5,461 bases of DNA from Bacteroidales bacterium (GTDB taxonomy: Bacteria; Bacteroidota; Bacteroidia; Bacteroidales; S143-33). The stretch lies in NCBI GenBank assembly GCA_027083655.1, contig JALWNS010000175.1:1-5461 (forward strand), given 5' to 3'. The translations under genes were made by a program, and so were the position numbers. Of this stretch, positions 1-5,461 are shown one piece after another. Numbering within the stretch: the first letter of the stretch is position 1; every line of letters begins with the position of its first letter. The notes under the pieces were generated by a model. It saw only the letters and a list, made by a program, of their open reading frames with translations. It had not been told where the DNA came from and searched no databases.

Positions 1-46
1 GTTAAGTACATATTACTCGTTATTTTTAATTATTTGTTCCAGAGTG

Positions 47-54
47 CAAAGTTA
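47..54 (-). promoter_or_regulatory. possible -7 promoter box of a divergent gene left of the window
   Basis: Read on the minus strand, these bases are TAACTTTG, an exact match to the Bacteroidota -7 consensus TAnnTTTG, followed by CACTC. They point toward the left edge, where a divergently transcribed gene may begin outside the window. The matching -33 TTTG is not at the usual 19-21 base distance: the nearest minus-strand TTTG is at 85-88, about 30 bases away. The call therefore rests on one box only and is tentative. Confidence 0.4.
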
Positions 55-116
55 AATATTTTTTTTAATTTTGGACTGCAGGCACAAAAAATTGTTTTTA
101 AAAAACTTGAAAAAGA

Positions 117-147
117 TTTGGATGTTCGGCTATAGTTTGTAATTTTG
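117..147 (+). promoter_or_regulatory. Bacteroidota-type promoter of the tonB-like/usp unit
   Basis: A -33 box TTTG (117-120) is separated by exactly 19 bases from a -7 box TAATTTTG (140-147). This fits the TTTG-N19-21-TAnnTTTG form known for the primary sigma factor of Bacteroidota. Transcription would start near base 154, giving a leader of about 45 bases before the ATG at 199. An overlapping second candidate exists: TTG at 107-109 with TATAGTTTG at 131-139, but its spacing inside the -7 box is one base off. No operator-like inverted repeat is evident around the boxes. Confidence 0.72.
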
Positions 148-198
148 GTTCTAAAATGTTAAATTTACAATAAAAAGGTATTCTAAAAACACAGACAA

Positions 199-885
199 AT
201 GGAAGTTAAAAAGAATCCCAACGTTGATCTGGAAAATTATCGTACGATTTTCTTCCTCATTGGCCTTGTTTTGACGTTAGCTATTGTATATGGCCTGTTT
301 GAGATAAAGAAATACAATGTTAAAGTAGAAAATCTGGCAGTTAATGAGGAGGGGAATTTTGAGCAAGAAGAGGTTTTGGTCACTCGCCAGGACATTGAGT
401 TGCCACCGCCACCTCCGCCAAAGCAACAGGTCAGTGATGTACTGGAGATAGTTAGTGATAACACAAAAATTGAAGAAGACTTTAATTTTGATGTAGAAGC
501 AGATGAACAGGAGTCTGTTGATTTTGTTGATGTCCCGGTAGATGAAGGAGACGATGAAGAGGAACAAATTTTTGTGTCAGTAGAGCAGATGCCTGAGTTC
601 CCAGGAGGAATTAACGCATTGCGCCGTTATATAGCAGAACACATACAATATCCTGTTTTAGCACAAGAAAATGACATAGAAGGCACGGTTATTGTTAAGT
701 TTGTTGTCGGCAAAGATGGAAGAGTGTCTAATGTCCAGGTTATTCGTGGAGTAGACCCGTTGTTGGATTCAGAAGCAGTACGCGTGATCAAAACATTACC
801 ACGTTTCAAGCCTGGCTATAATAACGGCCACCCAGTAAGTGTATGGTATACTTTGCCAGTTATGTTTGTTTTGCAAAAGAACTAA
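199..885 (+). CDS. TonB family energy transducer protein
   Basis: TonB-like proteins span the periplasm and pass energy from the inner-membrane ExbB/ExbD proton channel to TonB-dependent outer-membrane receptors. This 228-residue protein has the expected order. A short basic cytoplasmic start is followed by one hydrophobic membrane segment at about 15-34. The periplasmic linker carries PPPPPP at 69-74 and a strongly acidic stretch at about 92-123. A C-terminal TonB domain covers about 131-226, with the typical MPEFPGG opening, YP at 151-152, EGTVIVKF at 161-168 and RFKPG at 202-206. The ATG at 199 sits about 45 bases below the mapped promoter and has an A-rich leader with no Shine-Dalgarno site, as is usual in this phylum. 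The usp gene follows after 12 bases, so they are probably co-transcribed. No ExbB, ExbD or receptor gene is present here, so the transported substrate is unknown. Bacteroidota carry many TonB paralogues, so I assign the family and not the housekeeping tonB. Confidence 0.9.
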   Translation: MEVKKNPNVDLENYRTIFFLIGLVLTLAIVYGLFEIKKYNVKVENLAVNEEGNFEQEEVLVTRQDIELPPPPPPKQQVSDVLEIVSDNTKIEEDFNFDVEADEQESVDFVDVPVDEGDDEEEQIFVSVEQMPEFPGGINALRRYIAEHIQYPVLAQENDIEGTVIVKFVVGKDGRVSNVQVIRGVDPLLDSEAVRVIKTLPRFKPGYNNGHPVSVWYTLPVMFVLQKN

Positions 886-897
886 AAATCAAATATC

Positions 898-1728
898 ATG
901 GCTGAATTAAAAAGCCCAATCATTGTCCCCTGGGACTTCTCGGAAAAAGCAGAATATGCTCTGCTACATGCAGCAAATTATGCAAAAATTATAGAGAAAG
1001 ACATTATTCTTCTCCACATTGTAAAAAAGGACAAAGAAGTAGAACCGGCTCTCGAGAAGCTTGAGGAGAAAATCGCCGAATACAAGAAAGAAATTGATGT
1101 TCCTATACATGCAATGGTAAAGGCAGGTAATATTTTTACCACAATCACAGAAGTAATTAACGAACAGGAGGCTATCCTTGCAGTTATGGGTACCCATGGA
1201 CGTAAAGGTTTACAGAAACTGCTAGGTAGCTGGGCATTGAAAGTTATCACTGGTTCTAACGCACCATTTATAGTTGTGCAAGCACCTCCAAAAGACACAG
1301 AAAAAGATGTAAAAGAAATTGTTGTTCCTATTGACTTTAGAATAGAGAACAAGCAAAAACTTACTTGGATTAACTTTCTGAATAAATTATTCCATACCAA
1401 ATTTTATTTATGCTATATTGAAGACCCAGACCGTATAGCAAAGAAGCGTATTTATGGTAATATCAAGGTAGCTATAGATTTCATGGAAGAAAAGGGTATC
1501 ACATACGATATTAAAAAGCTAGAAGGAAGTGACCTGGCAGACGAGACTATAGAATTTGCCCATAAAATCAATGCTTCGATGATAATGGTCACAACAACCC
1601 GTAGTCCTAAGACCTTGGATTATATGTTTGGCGCAGAAGAACAGAGGATTATTGCAAATAAGTACGAAATACCTGTAATGACTATTAACCCTAGAGAAGG
1701 CTTCTTTAAACTACAAAGCTTTAATTAA
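898..1728 (+). CDS. universal stress protein, tandem two-domain UspA type
   Basis: This 276-residue soluble protein carries two Usp domains, at about 4-128 and 138-265. Usp proteins are cytoplasmic, often bind ATP, and support survival in starvation or stress by mechanisms that differ between members. The first domain keeps the nucleotide-binding features: the early aspartate D13 in VPWDFSE, and a glycine motif from G98 (GTHG) to G110-S111. The gap between the glycines is 8 residues, against the usual 9. The second domain starts the same way (VPIDF, D146) but its glycine motif has been lost: around 231-250 it reads TTTRSPKTLDYMFGAEEQ. Only the first domain therefore looks able to bind nucleotide in the usual way, which is an inference. 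The gene lies 12 bases after the TonB-family gene and ahead of a strong terminator, so it is the last gene of a two-gene unit. No membrane segment or signal peptide is visible. Confidence 0.9.
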   Translation: MAELKSPIIVPWDFSEKAEYALLHAANYAKIIEKDIILLHIVKKDKEVEPALEKLEEKIAEYKKEIDVPIHAMVKAGNIFTTITEVINEQEAILAVMGTHGRKGLQKLLGSWALKVITGSNAPFIVVQAPPKDTEKDVKEIVVPIDFRIENKQKLTWINFLNKLFHTKFYLCYIEDPDRIAKKRIYGNIKVAIDFMEEKGITYDIKKLEGSDLADETIEFAHKINASMIMVTTTRSPKTLDYMFGAEEQRIIANKYEIPVMTINPREGFFKLQSFN

Positions 1729-1754
1729 AAAAACGGACACAAAAAATTTCATAT

Positions 1755-1791
1755 AACATCCACAGAGGAATGCTCTGTGGATGTTTTTTTT
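1755..1791 (+). terminator. intrinsic terminator after usp
   Basis: A perfect 13-bp stem (AACATCCACAGAG at 1755-1767 pairing with 1773-1785) with loop GAATG runs into eight T residues at 1784-1791. This is a textbook Rho-independent terminator for the tonB-like/usp transcript, 26 bases after the usp stop. Only 24 bases separate the T tract from the uppP ATG. Confidence 0.92.
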
Positions 1792-1815
1792 GCTTAAATC
1801 AGAAAAATTGTTTTT

Positions 1816-2607
1816 ATGAATGGATTAGATGCACTGCTTTTGGGATTGTTACAAGGGCTGACAGAATTTTTACCTGTCAGTAGTAGTGGTCATCTTGAGC
1901 TAGGTAAAGCTATCCTAGGCATTTATGAACCTACCCTTACTTTCACTATTGTTGTGCATGGGGCAACAGTGTTAAGCATAATTGTTGTATTCTGGCAAGA
2001 AATAATAAAGCTCCTTAAAGCACCTTTTACACTTCAATGGAACGAAGATAATAAGTACATTGTCAAACTGCTAATATCTGCAATACCAGCAGGTGTTATT
2101 GGTTTGCTATTCCAGGATCAAATAGAAAGTCTTTTTACTGGTAATGTATTATTAGTCGGGATAATGCTATTAATAACCACAGCAGTATTAGCTCTTACTA
2201 CTGTAGCCAAAGACAAAAAACGTCCTATTGGTTTCTGGGACTCATTTATAATTGGTATTGCACAGGCAATAGCGATAATGCCAGGCATATCTCGATCAGG
2301 AATGACTATTTCCACAGGTCTATTGCTTGGTAATGATAAGGAAGAAGTAGCTAAATTCTCCTTCATAATGGTCTTAATACCTGTGATCGGTGGAAATATC
2401 CTTGATTTGATGAAATATGACTGGACGGCAACTAATCAACCCGTCACTCCAACTGTACTGCTTATAGGTTTTATGGCAGCTTTTGTTTCTGGGTATTTTG
2501 CTTGTAAATTTATGCTTAAAGTAGTGCGCAAGAGCAAGCTTAGTTATTTTGCTATCTACACATTGATAATAGCTTCTTTAGCAATTTATTACGGTCTAAC
2601 CCACTGA
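1816..2607 (+). CDS. uppP: undecaprenyl-diphosphatase (BacA/UppP)
   Basis: This integral membrane enzyme removes a phosphate from undecaprenyl diphosphate. It recycles the C55 lipid carrier for peptidoglycan and surface polysaccharide synthesis, and extra copies are known to give bacitracin resistance. The 263 residues fit the family length. The first signature is at 13-26: QGLTEF, then PVSSSGH, with E17 and H26 matching the catalytic E21 and H30 of the E. coli enzyme. The first acidic position is Q13, an allowed variant of the (E/Q)xxxE motif. The second signature, PGISRSGMT, is at 156-164, with R160 as the catalytic arginine. Hydrophobic segments recur at about 41-60, 83-100, 110-130, 143-155, 181-196, 212-235 and 243-260. 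The start is well placed because the first signature lies only 12 residues in. The gene heads a close-packed run with truB and queA. No clear promoter is visible in the 24 bases between the preceding terminator and the ATG, so transcription may depend on read-through or an unrecognised promoter. Confidence 0.96.
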   Translation: MNGLDALLLGLLQGLTEFLPVSSSGHLELGKAILGIYEPTLTFTIVVHGATVLSIIVVFWQEIIKLLKAPFTLQWNEDNKYIVKLLISAIPAGVIGLLFQDQIESLFTGNVLLVGIMLLITTAVLALTTVAKDKKRPIGFWDSFIIGIAQAIAIMPGISRSGMTISTGLLLGNDKEEVAKFSFIMVLIPVIGGNILDLMKYDWTATNQPVTPTVLLIGFMAAFVSGYFACKFMLKVVRKSKLSYFAIYTLIIASLAIYYGLTH

Positions 2608-2611
2608 TACG

Positions 2612-3307
2612 ATGGGGTATAATTTTATAGAAGGAGAAATATTGTTAATAGACAAACCCCATGGATGGACATCTTTTGATGTTGTGGCAAAAGTACGCAA
2701 CCAGATACGTAGACTTGTTGGGCAACGGGTAAAAGTAGGCCATGCTGGAACATTGGACCCTATGGCTACAGGTTTACTTATTTTAGCCACAGGCAAAAAA
2801 ACTAAAATGATTAACCAATTACAAGGACTTGATAAAGAATACATTGCCACAATACTTTTAGGTGCTACAACGCCGTCATACGATGCAGAGACGCCTGTTA
2901 TGCAGACTTACCCGACAGATCACATAACAGCAGAATTAGTGGAAGAAAAAGCAAAATCTTTTCTGGGGAAGCAGCTACAAATACCACCTAAATACTCTGC
3001 AAAGAAAATAAAAGGCAAGAAAGCATATGACCTGGCACGACAAGGGAAAGATTTTCAGATGAAAGCGATTCAAGTTGAATATAAAGAAATTGAAATTTTA
3101 TCATTATCTTTGCCACATGAGATTATTATCAGACTAGTTGTATCCAAAGGTACTTATATTCGTTCTTTTGCACATGATTTAGGACAAAAGCTTGGCAGTG
3201 GTGCATATTTAGCAGGATTGCGCCGCACACGTATTGGCAGTTATTCTGTCGAAGAAGCTATGAGTATTGAACAATTTATCGATTCTTTAAAAACTAAAAA
3301 AAATTAG
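2612..3307 (+). CDS. truB: tRNA pseudouridine(55) synthase TruB
   Basis: TruB converts U55 in the T loop of tRNAs to pseudouridine and also helps tRNA folding. All family motifs are present: KPHGWTS at 15-21; GHAGTLDPMATGLL at 43-56, with D49 as the catalytic aspartate; Y77 in the DKEY segment, matching the conserved active-site tyrosine; QIPPKYSA at 123-130; and KGTYIRS at 179-185, followed by HDLG and the LRRTRIG segment. At 231 residues it is well short of the E. coli protein (314) and ends soon after the catalytic domain, so it lacks the C-terminal PUA RNA-binding domain. This short form is familiar in Bacteroidota and is not a truncation, since the next gene begins normally 3 bases later. 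The ATG lies 4 bases after the uppP stop, which suggests translational coupling, and puts the first motif at the expected distance from the N terminus. Confidence 0.97.
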   Translation: MGYNFIEGEILLIDKPHGWTSFDVVAKVRNQIRRLVGQRVKVGHAGTLDPMATGLLILATGKKTKMINQLQGLDKEYIATILLGATTPSYDAETPVMQTYPTDHITAELVEEKAKSFLGKQLQIPPKYSAKKIKGKKAYDLARQGKDFQMKAIQVEYKEIEILSLSLPHEIIIRLVVSKGTYIRSFAHDLGQKLGSGAYLAGLRRTRIGSYSVEEAMSIEQFIDSLKTKKN

Positions 3308-3310
3308 GCA

Positions 3311-4354
3311 ATGAAATTATCACAGTTTGACTACTACCTTCCAGAAGAATTAATAGCTACTTATCCTTCAGATGACCCAGATAAAGACCGTTTAATGGTC
3401 GTTAACCGCAAAACCCAAGAAATAGAACACAGGGAGTTCAAAGACATCATTGAATATTTTGAGGAAGGAGATGTAATGGTTTTTAACAATAGTACCATTT
3501 TCCCGGCTGTACTCAGAGGTAAGAAAGAAAAAACAGAAGCAGACATTGAGGTTTTCCTTCTGCGTGAGCTTAACCCGCGCCAGCGGCTATGGGACGTGCT
3601 TGTAAACCCTGCACGTAAAATTAGAATAGGCAACAAATTATACTTCGACGAAGGACTGGTAGCAGAGGTCATTGACAATACTACATCACGTGGACGGACA
3701 ATCCGTTTCCTGTACGAAGGAGATGACGAGTCTTTCCGTAAACTTCTGGACCGCCTTGGTGCTATACCTTTACCTCCATATATTGAAAGAGAACCTGAGG
3801 ATATAGATATGGAAAGACATAGCCATCCTTTTGCCAAAAGACGAGGTTCTATTATAGCACCTTCTGCAGCTATGCATTTTTCTAAGCTCACATTAAAGAA
3901 GTTAGAGCTTGTAGGCGTCAAATTCACTGAAATTACTTTACATGCAGGGCTGGGTAACTACCGTAATATAGAAGTAGAGGACCTGAACAAACATAAGATT
4001 GATGCAGAAGAAATGCAAATAACAGAAGAGGCTGCTAGAATCATCAACGAAGCAAAAGACAATAAAAAACAAGTATGTGCAGTAGGTACAACTGTGGTTA
4101 AAGCTCTCGAAACATCAACAACCACCACAGCTCGCGTTGAACCATTCGAGGGATGGACTAATAAATTCATATATCCACCTTACAGGGTTAAAATCCCTAC
4201 AATGCTAATCTCAAACCTCCAACTGCCCAAAACTCCAATGTTGATGACCGTTGCTGCATTTGGAGGATATGACCTGGTCATGCGCGCCTATGAGGAAGCT
4301 GTTAAAGAAGGTTATCGTTTTGGTAATTATGGTGATGCTATGTTGATTATTTAA
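3311..4354 (+). CDS. queA: S-adenosylmethionine:tRNA ribosyltransferase-isomerase QueA
   Basis: QueA moves the ribosyl part of S-adenosylmethionine onto 7-aminomethyl-7-deazaguanine at tRNA position 34, forming epoxyqueuosine on the way to queuosine in GUN anticodons. The 347 residues match the family length from end to end: MKLSQFDYYLPEELIA at the start, RLMVVNR at 27-33, PLPPYI at 153-158, APSAAMHF at 183-190, TLHAGLG at 209-215, AVGTT at 257-261, GWTNKFIYPPY at 281-291 and YGDAMLI at 340-346. Several signature positions differ from the common form as I remember it. NNST at 59-62 replaces NDT(R/K), and V67 replaces the arginine of PARL. SNLQLPKTPM at 301-310 replaces (T/S)NFHLPxST. Bacteroidota QueA is divergent in general, so this may be lineage variation. 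The start codon is 3 bases after truB, so the gene is last in the uppP-truB-queA unit. The reading frame is intact. No other queuosine gene lies in the window. Confidence 0.95.
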   Translation: MKLSQFDYYLPEELIATYPSDDPDKDRLMVVNRKTQEIEHREFKDIIEYFEEGDVMVFNNSTIFPAVLRGKKEKTEADIEVFLLRELNPRQRLWDVLVNPARKIRIGNKLYFDEGLVAEVIDNTTSRGRTIRFLYEGDDESFRKLLDRLGAIPLPPYIEREPEDIDMERHSHPFAKRRGSIIAPSAAMHFSKLTLKKLELVGVKFTEITLHAGLGNYRNIEVEDLNKHKIDAEEMQITEEAARIINEAKDNKKQVCAVGTTVVKALETSTTTTARVEPFEGWTNKFIYPPYRVKIPTMLISNLQLPKTPMLMTVAAFGGYDLVMRAYEEAVKEGYRFGNYGDAMLII

Positions 4355-4412
4355 AAAATTCCACTATACAAAAAGCTTTTGCATATAGACCTCATTTTTT
4401 AAACACATGTAC

Positions 4413-4449
4413 AGATCAAAAGCACGCCCAGTAGGCGTGCTTTTGATCT
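4413..4449. terminator. bidirectional terminator between convergent queA and the aldolase gene
   Basis: A perfect 16-bp inverted repeat (AGATCAAAAGCACGCC at 4413-4428 pairing with 4434-4449) closes on a 5-base loop, CAGTA. The GC-rich inner stem GCACGCC is flanked by AAAA on one side and TTTT on the other, so either strand forms a hairpin followed by a short U run. It starts 58 bases after the queA stop and ends 19 bases from the stop of the opposing gene, the expected place for a shared terminator. The U run is only four long and lies in the stem, so strength is inferred. Confidence 0.88.
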
Positions 4450-4468
4450 AAATGTTCGATTGCAATGT

Positions 4469-5461
4469 TTAGCTTAATTGTCTGAGAGTATCAAGGAAAT
4501 TTTTAACACACTTTTCTGGTGTGGCCCAGGATGTTACCAGCCTAATTGCAGATCTTTGTTCGTCTATCTTAGTCCAGACATAAAAATCAAAATTCTCCAA
4601 TAGCTTATTTATCACATCATCCGGCAGAATTGGGAAAATTTGATTTGTAGGAGAATCACTAAACATCTCATAACCAAGATCTTTTATTCCTTGAGCTAGA
4701 GTTTGAGCCTGTTTATTAGCATGGTGGGCAAGCTTATAAAAAAGGCCATCCCTGAAAAGGCCTACAAACTGCAGGGCAAGTAAACGTCCTTTGGCCAGGA
4801 GAGCCCCCCTTTGTTTCAAGAAGTACCTGAAGTCTTCTTTCAACTGTGGATTTGATATAACAATTGCTTCGCCCAGTAAGGCTCCATTCTTTGTGCCACC
4901 TATATAGAAAATATCAAGTAGCGATGTCAGATCACTCATTTTCAAATCCTGGCCTTCGGCAGTCAAAGCAGTAGCAAGGCGGGCACCGTCCATATAAATA
5001 TATAAACCATGCTCGCGGCAAAACTGTGACAGTTCCTCAAGCTCTGACTTTGTATAAATAGTACCCAATTCTGTAGAATTGGAGATGAATACTATCCTGG
5101 GCTTGACCATATGCTCATCGTTGGGATGAAAGTCCAGTACCTTTCTTATCTGATCCGGTGTAATCTTACCATTATCTGTAGGTATAGAGTTAATTTTATG
5201 GCCAGTAAGCTCGACAGCTCCGGCTTCATGGACATTAATATGAGCTGTTTCTGCTGCAATAATTGAATGGTGGGGCCGGAGAATCGAACCAAGCACTATT
5301 AGATTAGCCTGTGTACCTCCGGAGACAAAGTGTATATCTACCGATCTATCATCCAGATCTTTCATAATCAGGTCCCTGGCCATGTCTGAGTATGTATCCA
5401 GGCCATATCCTTCTAGTTGTTCGTAATTGGTGCTCTCTAATAAGTTTAGTATCTCATGGTG
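4469..5461 (-). CDS. ltaE: low-specificity L-threonine aldolase, N terminus beyond the window
   Basis: This PLP-dependent fold-type I enzyme cleaves L-threonine and L-allo-threonine to glycine and acetaldehyde. The gene is partial. The frame stays open through the right edge, and the residues before the internal ATG at 5381-5383 (HHEILNLLESTNYEQLEGYG and on) match the conserved N-terminal region of the family, so that ATG is not the start. The window shows 330 residues of a family usually near 340, so roughly 10-15 are missing. In visible numbering, SGGTQAN at 47-53 is the phosphate-binding loop. AETAHINVHEAGA at 70-82 supplies the histidine that stacks on the cofactor. SNSTELGTIYT at 127-137 and YMDGARLATA at 156-165 carry the cofactor aspartate and an arginine. 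GGTKNG at 188-193 has K191 (bases 4889-4891) as the Schiff-base lysine. The protein ends normally, with no truncation. Stereospecificity cannot be read from sequence, and the alternative label is the broader beta-eliminating lyase family. It converges on queA and is probably transcribed separately from outside the window. Confidence 0.92.
   Translation of the reverse strand, partial: HHEILNLLESTNYEQLEGYGLDTYSDMARDLIMKDLDDRSVDIHFVSGGTQANLIVLGSILRPHHSIIAAETAHINVHEAGAVELTGHKINSIPTDNGKITPDQIRKVLDFHPNDEHMVKPRIVFISNSTELGTIYTKSELEELSQFCREHGLYIYMDGARLATALTAEGQDLKMSDLTSLLDIFYIGGTKNGALLGEAIVISNPQLKEDFRYFLKQRGALLAKGRLLALQFVGLFRDGLFYKLAHHANKQAQTLAQGIKDLGYEMFSDSPTNQIFPILPDDVINKLLENFDFYVWTKIDEQRSAIRLVTSWATPEKCVKNFLDTLRQLS

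Noticed and set aside
403..421. CCGCC-type short repeat as a possible nucleotide repeat element
   Set aside because: It simply encodes the six-proline run of the TonB linker.
978..1400. 140-residue open frame on the minus strand inside usp
   Set aside because: It is antisense to the conserved Usp coding sequence, with no family features and no promoter or leader of its own.
2596..2850. Minus-strand open frame across the uppP-truB junction
   Set aside because: It overlaps the conserved TruB catalytic motifs on the other strand and has no identifiable product.
3361..3927. 188-residue open frame on the minus strand inside queA
   Set aside because: It is fully antisense to a conserved gene, is serine- and arginine-rich as shadow frames often are, and shows no recognisable domain.
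4364..4400. AT-rich hairpin (CTATA...TATAG around AAAAGCTTTT) followed by six T residues, as a separate queA terminator
   Set aside because: The stem is almost all A-T with a 2-base bulge, and the T run starts 6 bases after the stem. The perfect hairpin just downstream explains termination better.
5381..5383. ATG as the start of the threonine aldolase gene
   Set aside because: The 26 codons upstream to the window edge are open and encode conserved family residues (EQLEGYG...DTYSD), so the true start lies outside the window.

Overview
The window looks like a stretch of chromosome from a Bacteroidota bacterium, most likely Bacteroidales or the related Marinilabiliales. The evidence is the protein style (TonB-family transducer with a PPPPPP linker, tandem Usp protein, short TruB without a PUA domain), moderate-to-low GC, ATG starts with A-rich leaders instead of Shine-Dalgarno sites, and a promoter upstream of the first gene that matches the Bacteroidota TTTG-N19-TAnnTTTG form exactly. 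The genus cannot be fixed from this window.

Layout, left to right. Bases 1-198 are an AT-rich intergenic region. It holds the promoter for the first gene and a possible outward-facing -7 box for a gene beyond the left edge. A two-gene unit follows: a TonB-family energy transducer (199-885) and a two-domain universal stress protein (898-1728), 12 bases apart. It is closed by a strong intrinsic terminator (1755-1791). Next comes a tightly packed three-gene unit: uppP (1816-2607), truB (2612-3307) and queA (3311-4354), with gaps of 4 and 3 bases. Last is a low-specificity L-threonine aldolase gene on the minus strand. It converges on queA and runs off the right edge, so its first residues are missing. 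A perfect 16-bp hairpin with A and T tracts (4413-4449) lies between these convergent genes and can end transcripts from both sides.

Functionally this is mostly housekeeping. UppP recycles the undecaprenyl carrier used for peptidoglycan and surface polysaccharides. TruB and QueA modify tRNA (pseudouridine 55, and the queuosine precursor at position 34). The aldolase interconverts threonine and glycine plus acetaldehyde using PLP. The TonB-family protein presumably couples inner-membrane energy to outer-membrane transport. Its partners ExbB/ExbD and a receptor are not in this window.

I found no mobile element, CRISPR array, RNA gene or defence cassette, and nothing that supports a previously undescribed system. 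The points most worth a second look are the missing recognisable promoter for the uppP operon behind a strong terminator, several substitutions in QueA signature motifs, and the asymmetric tandem Usp protein.
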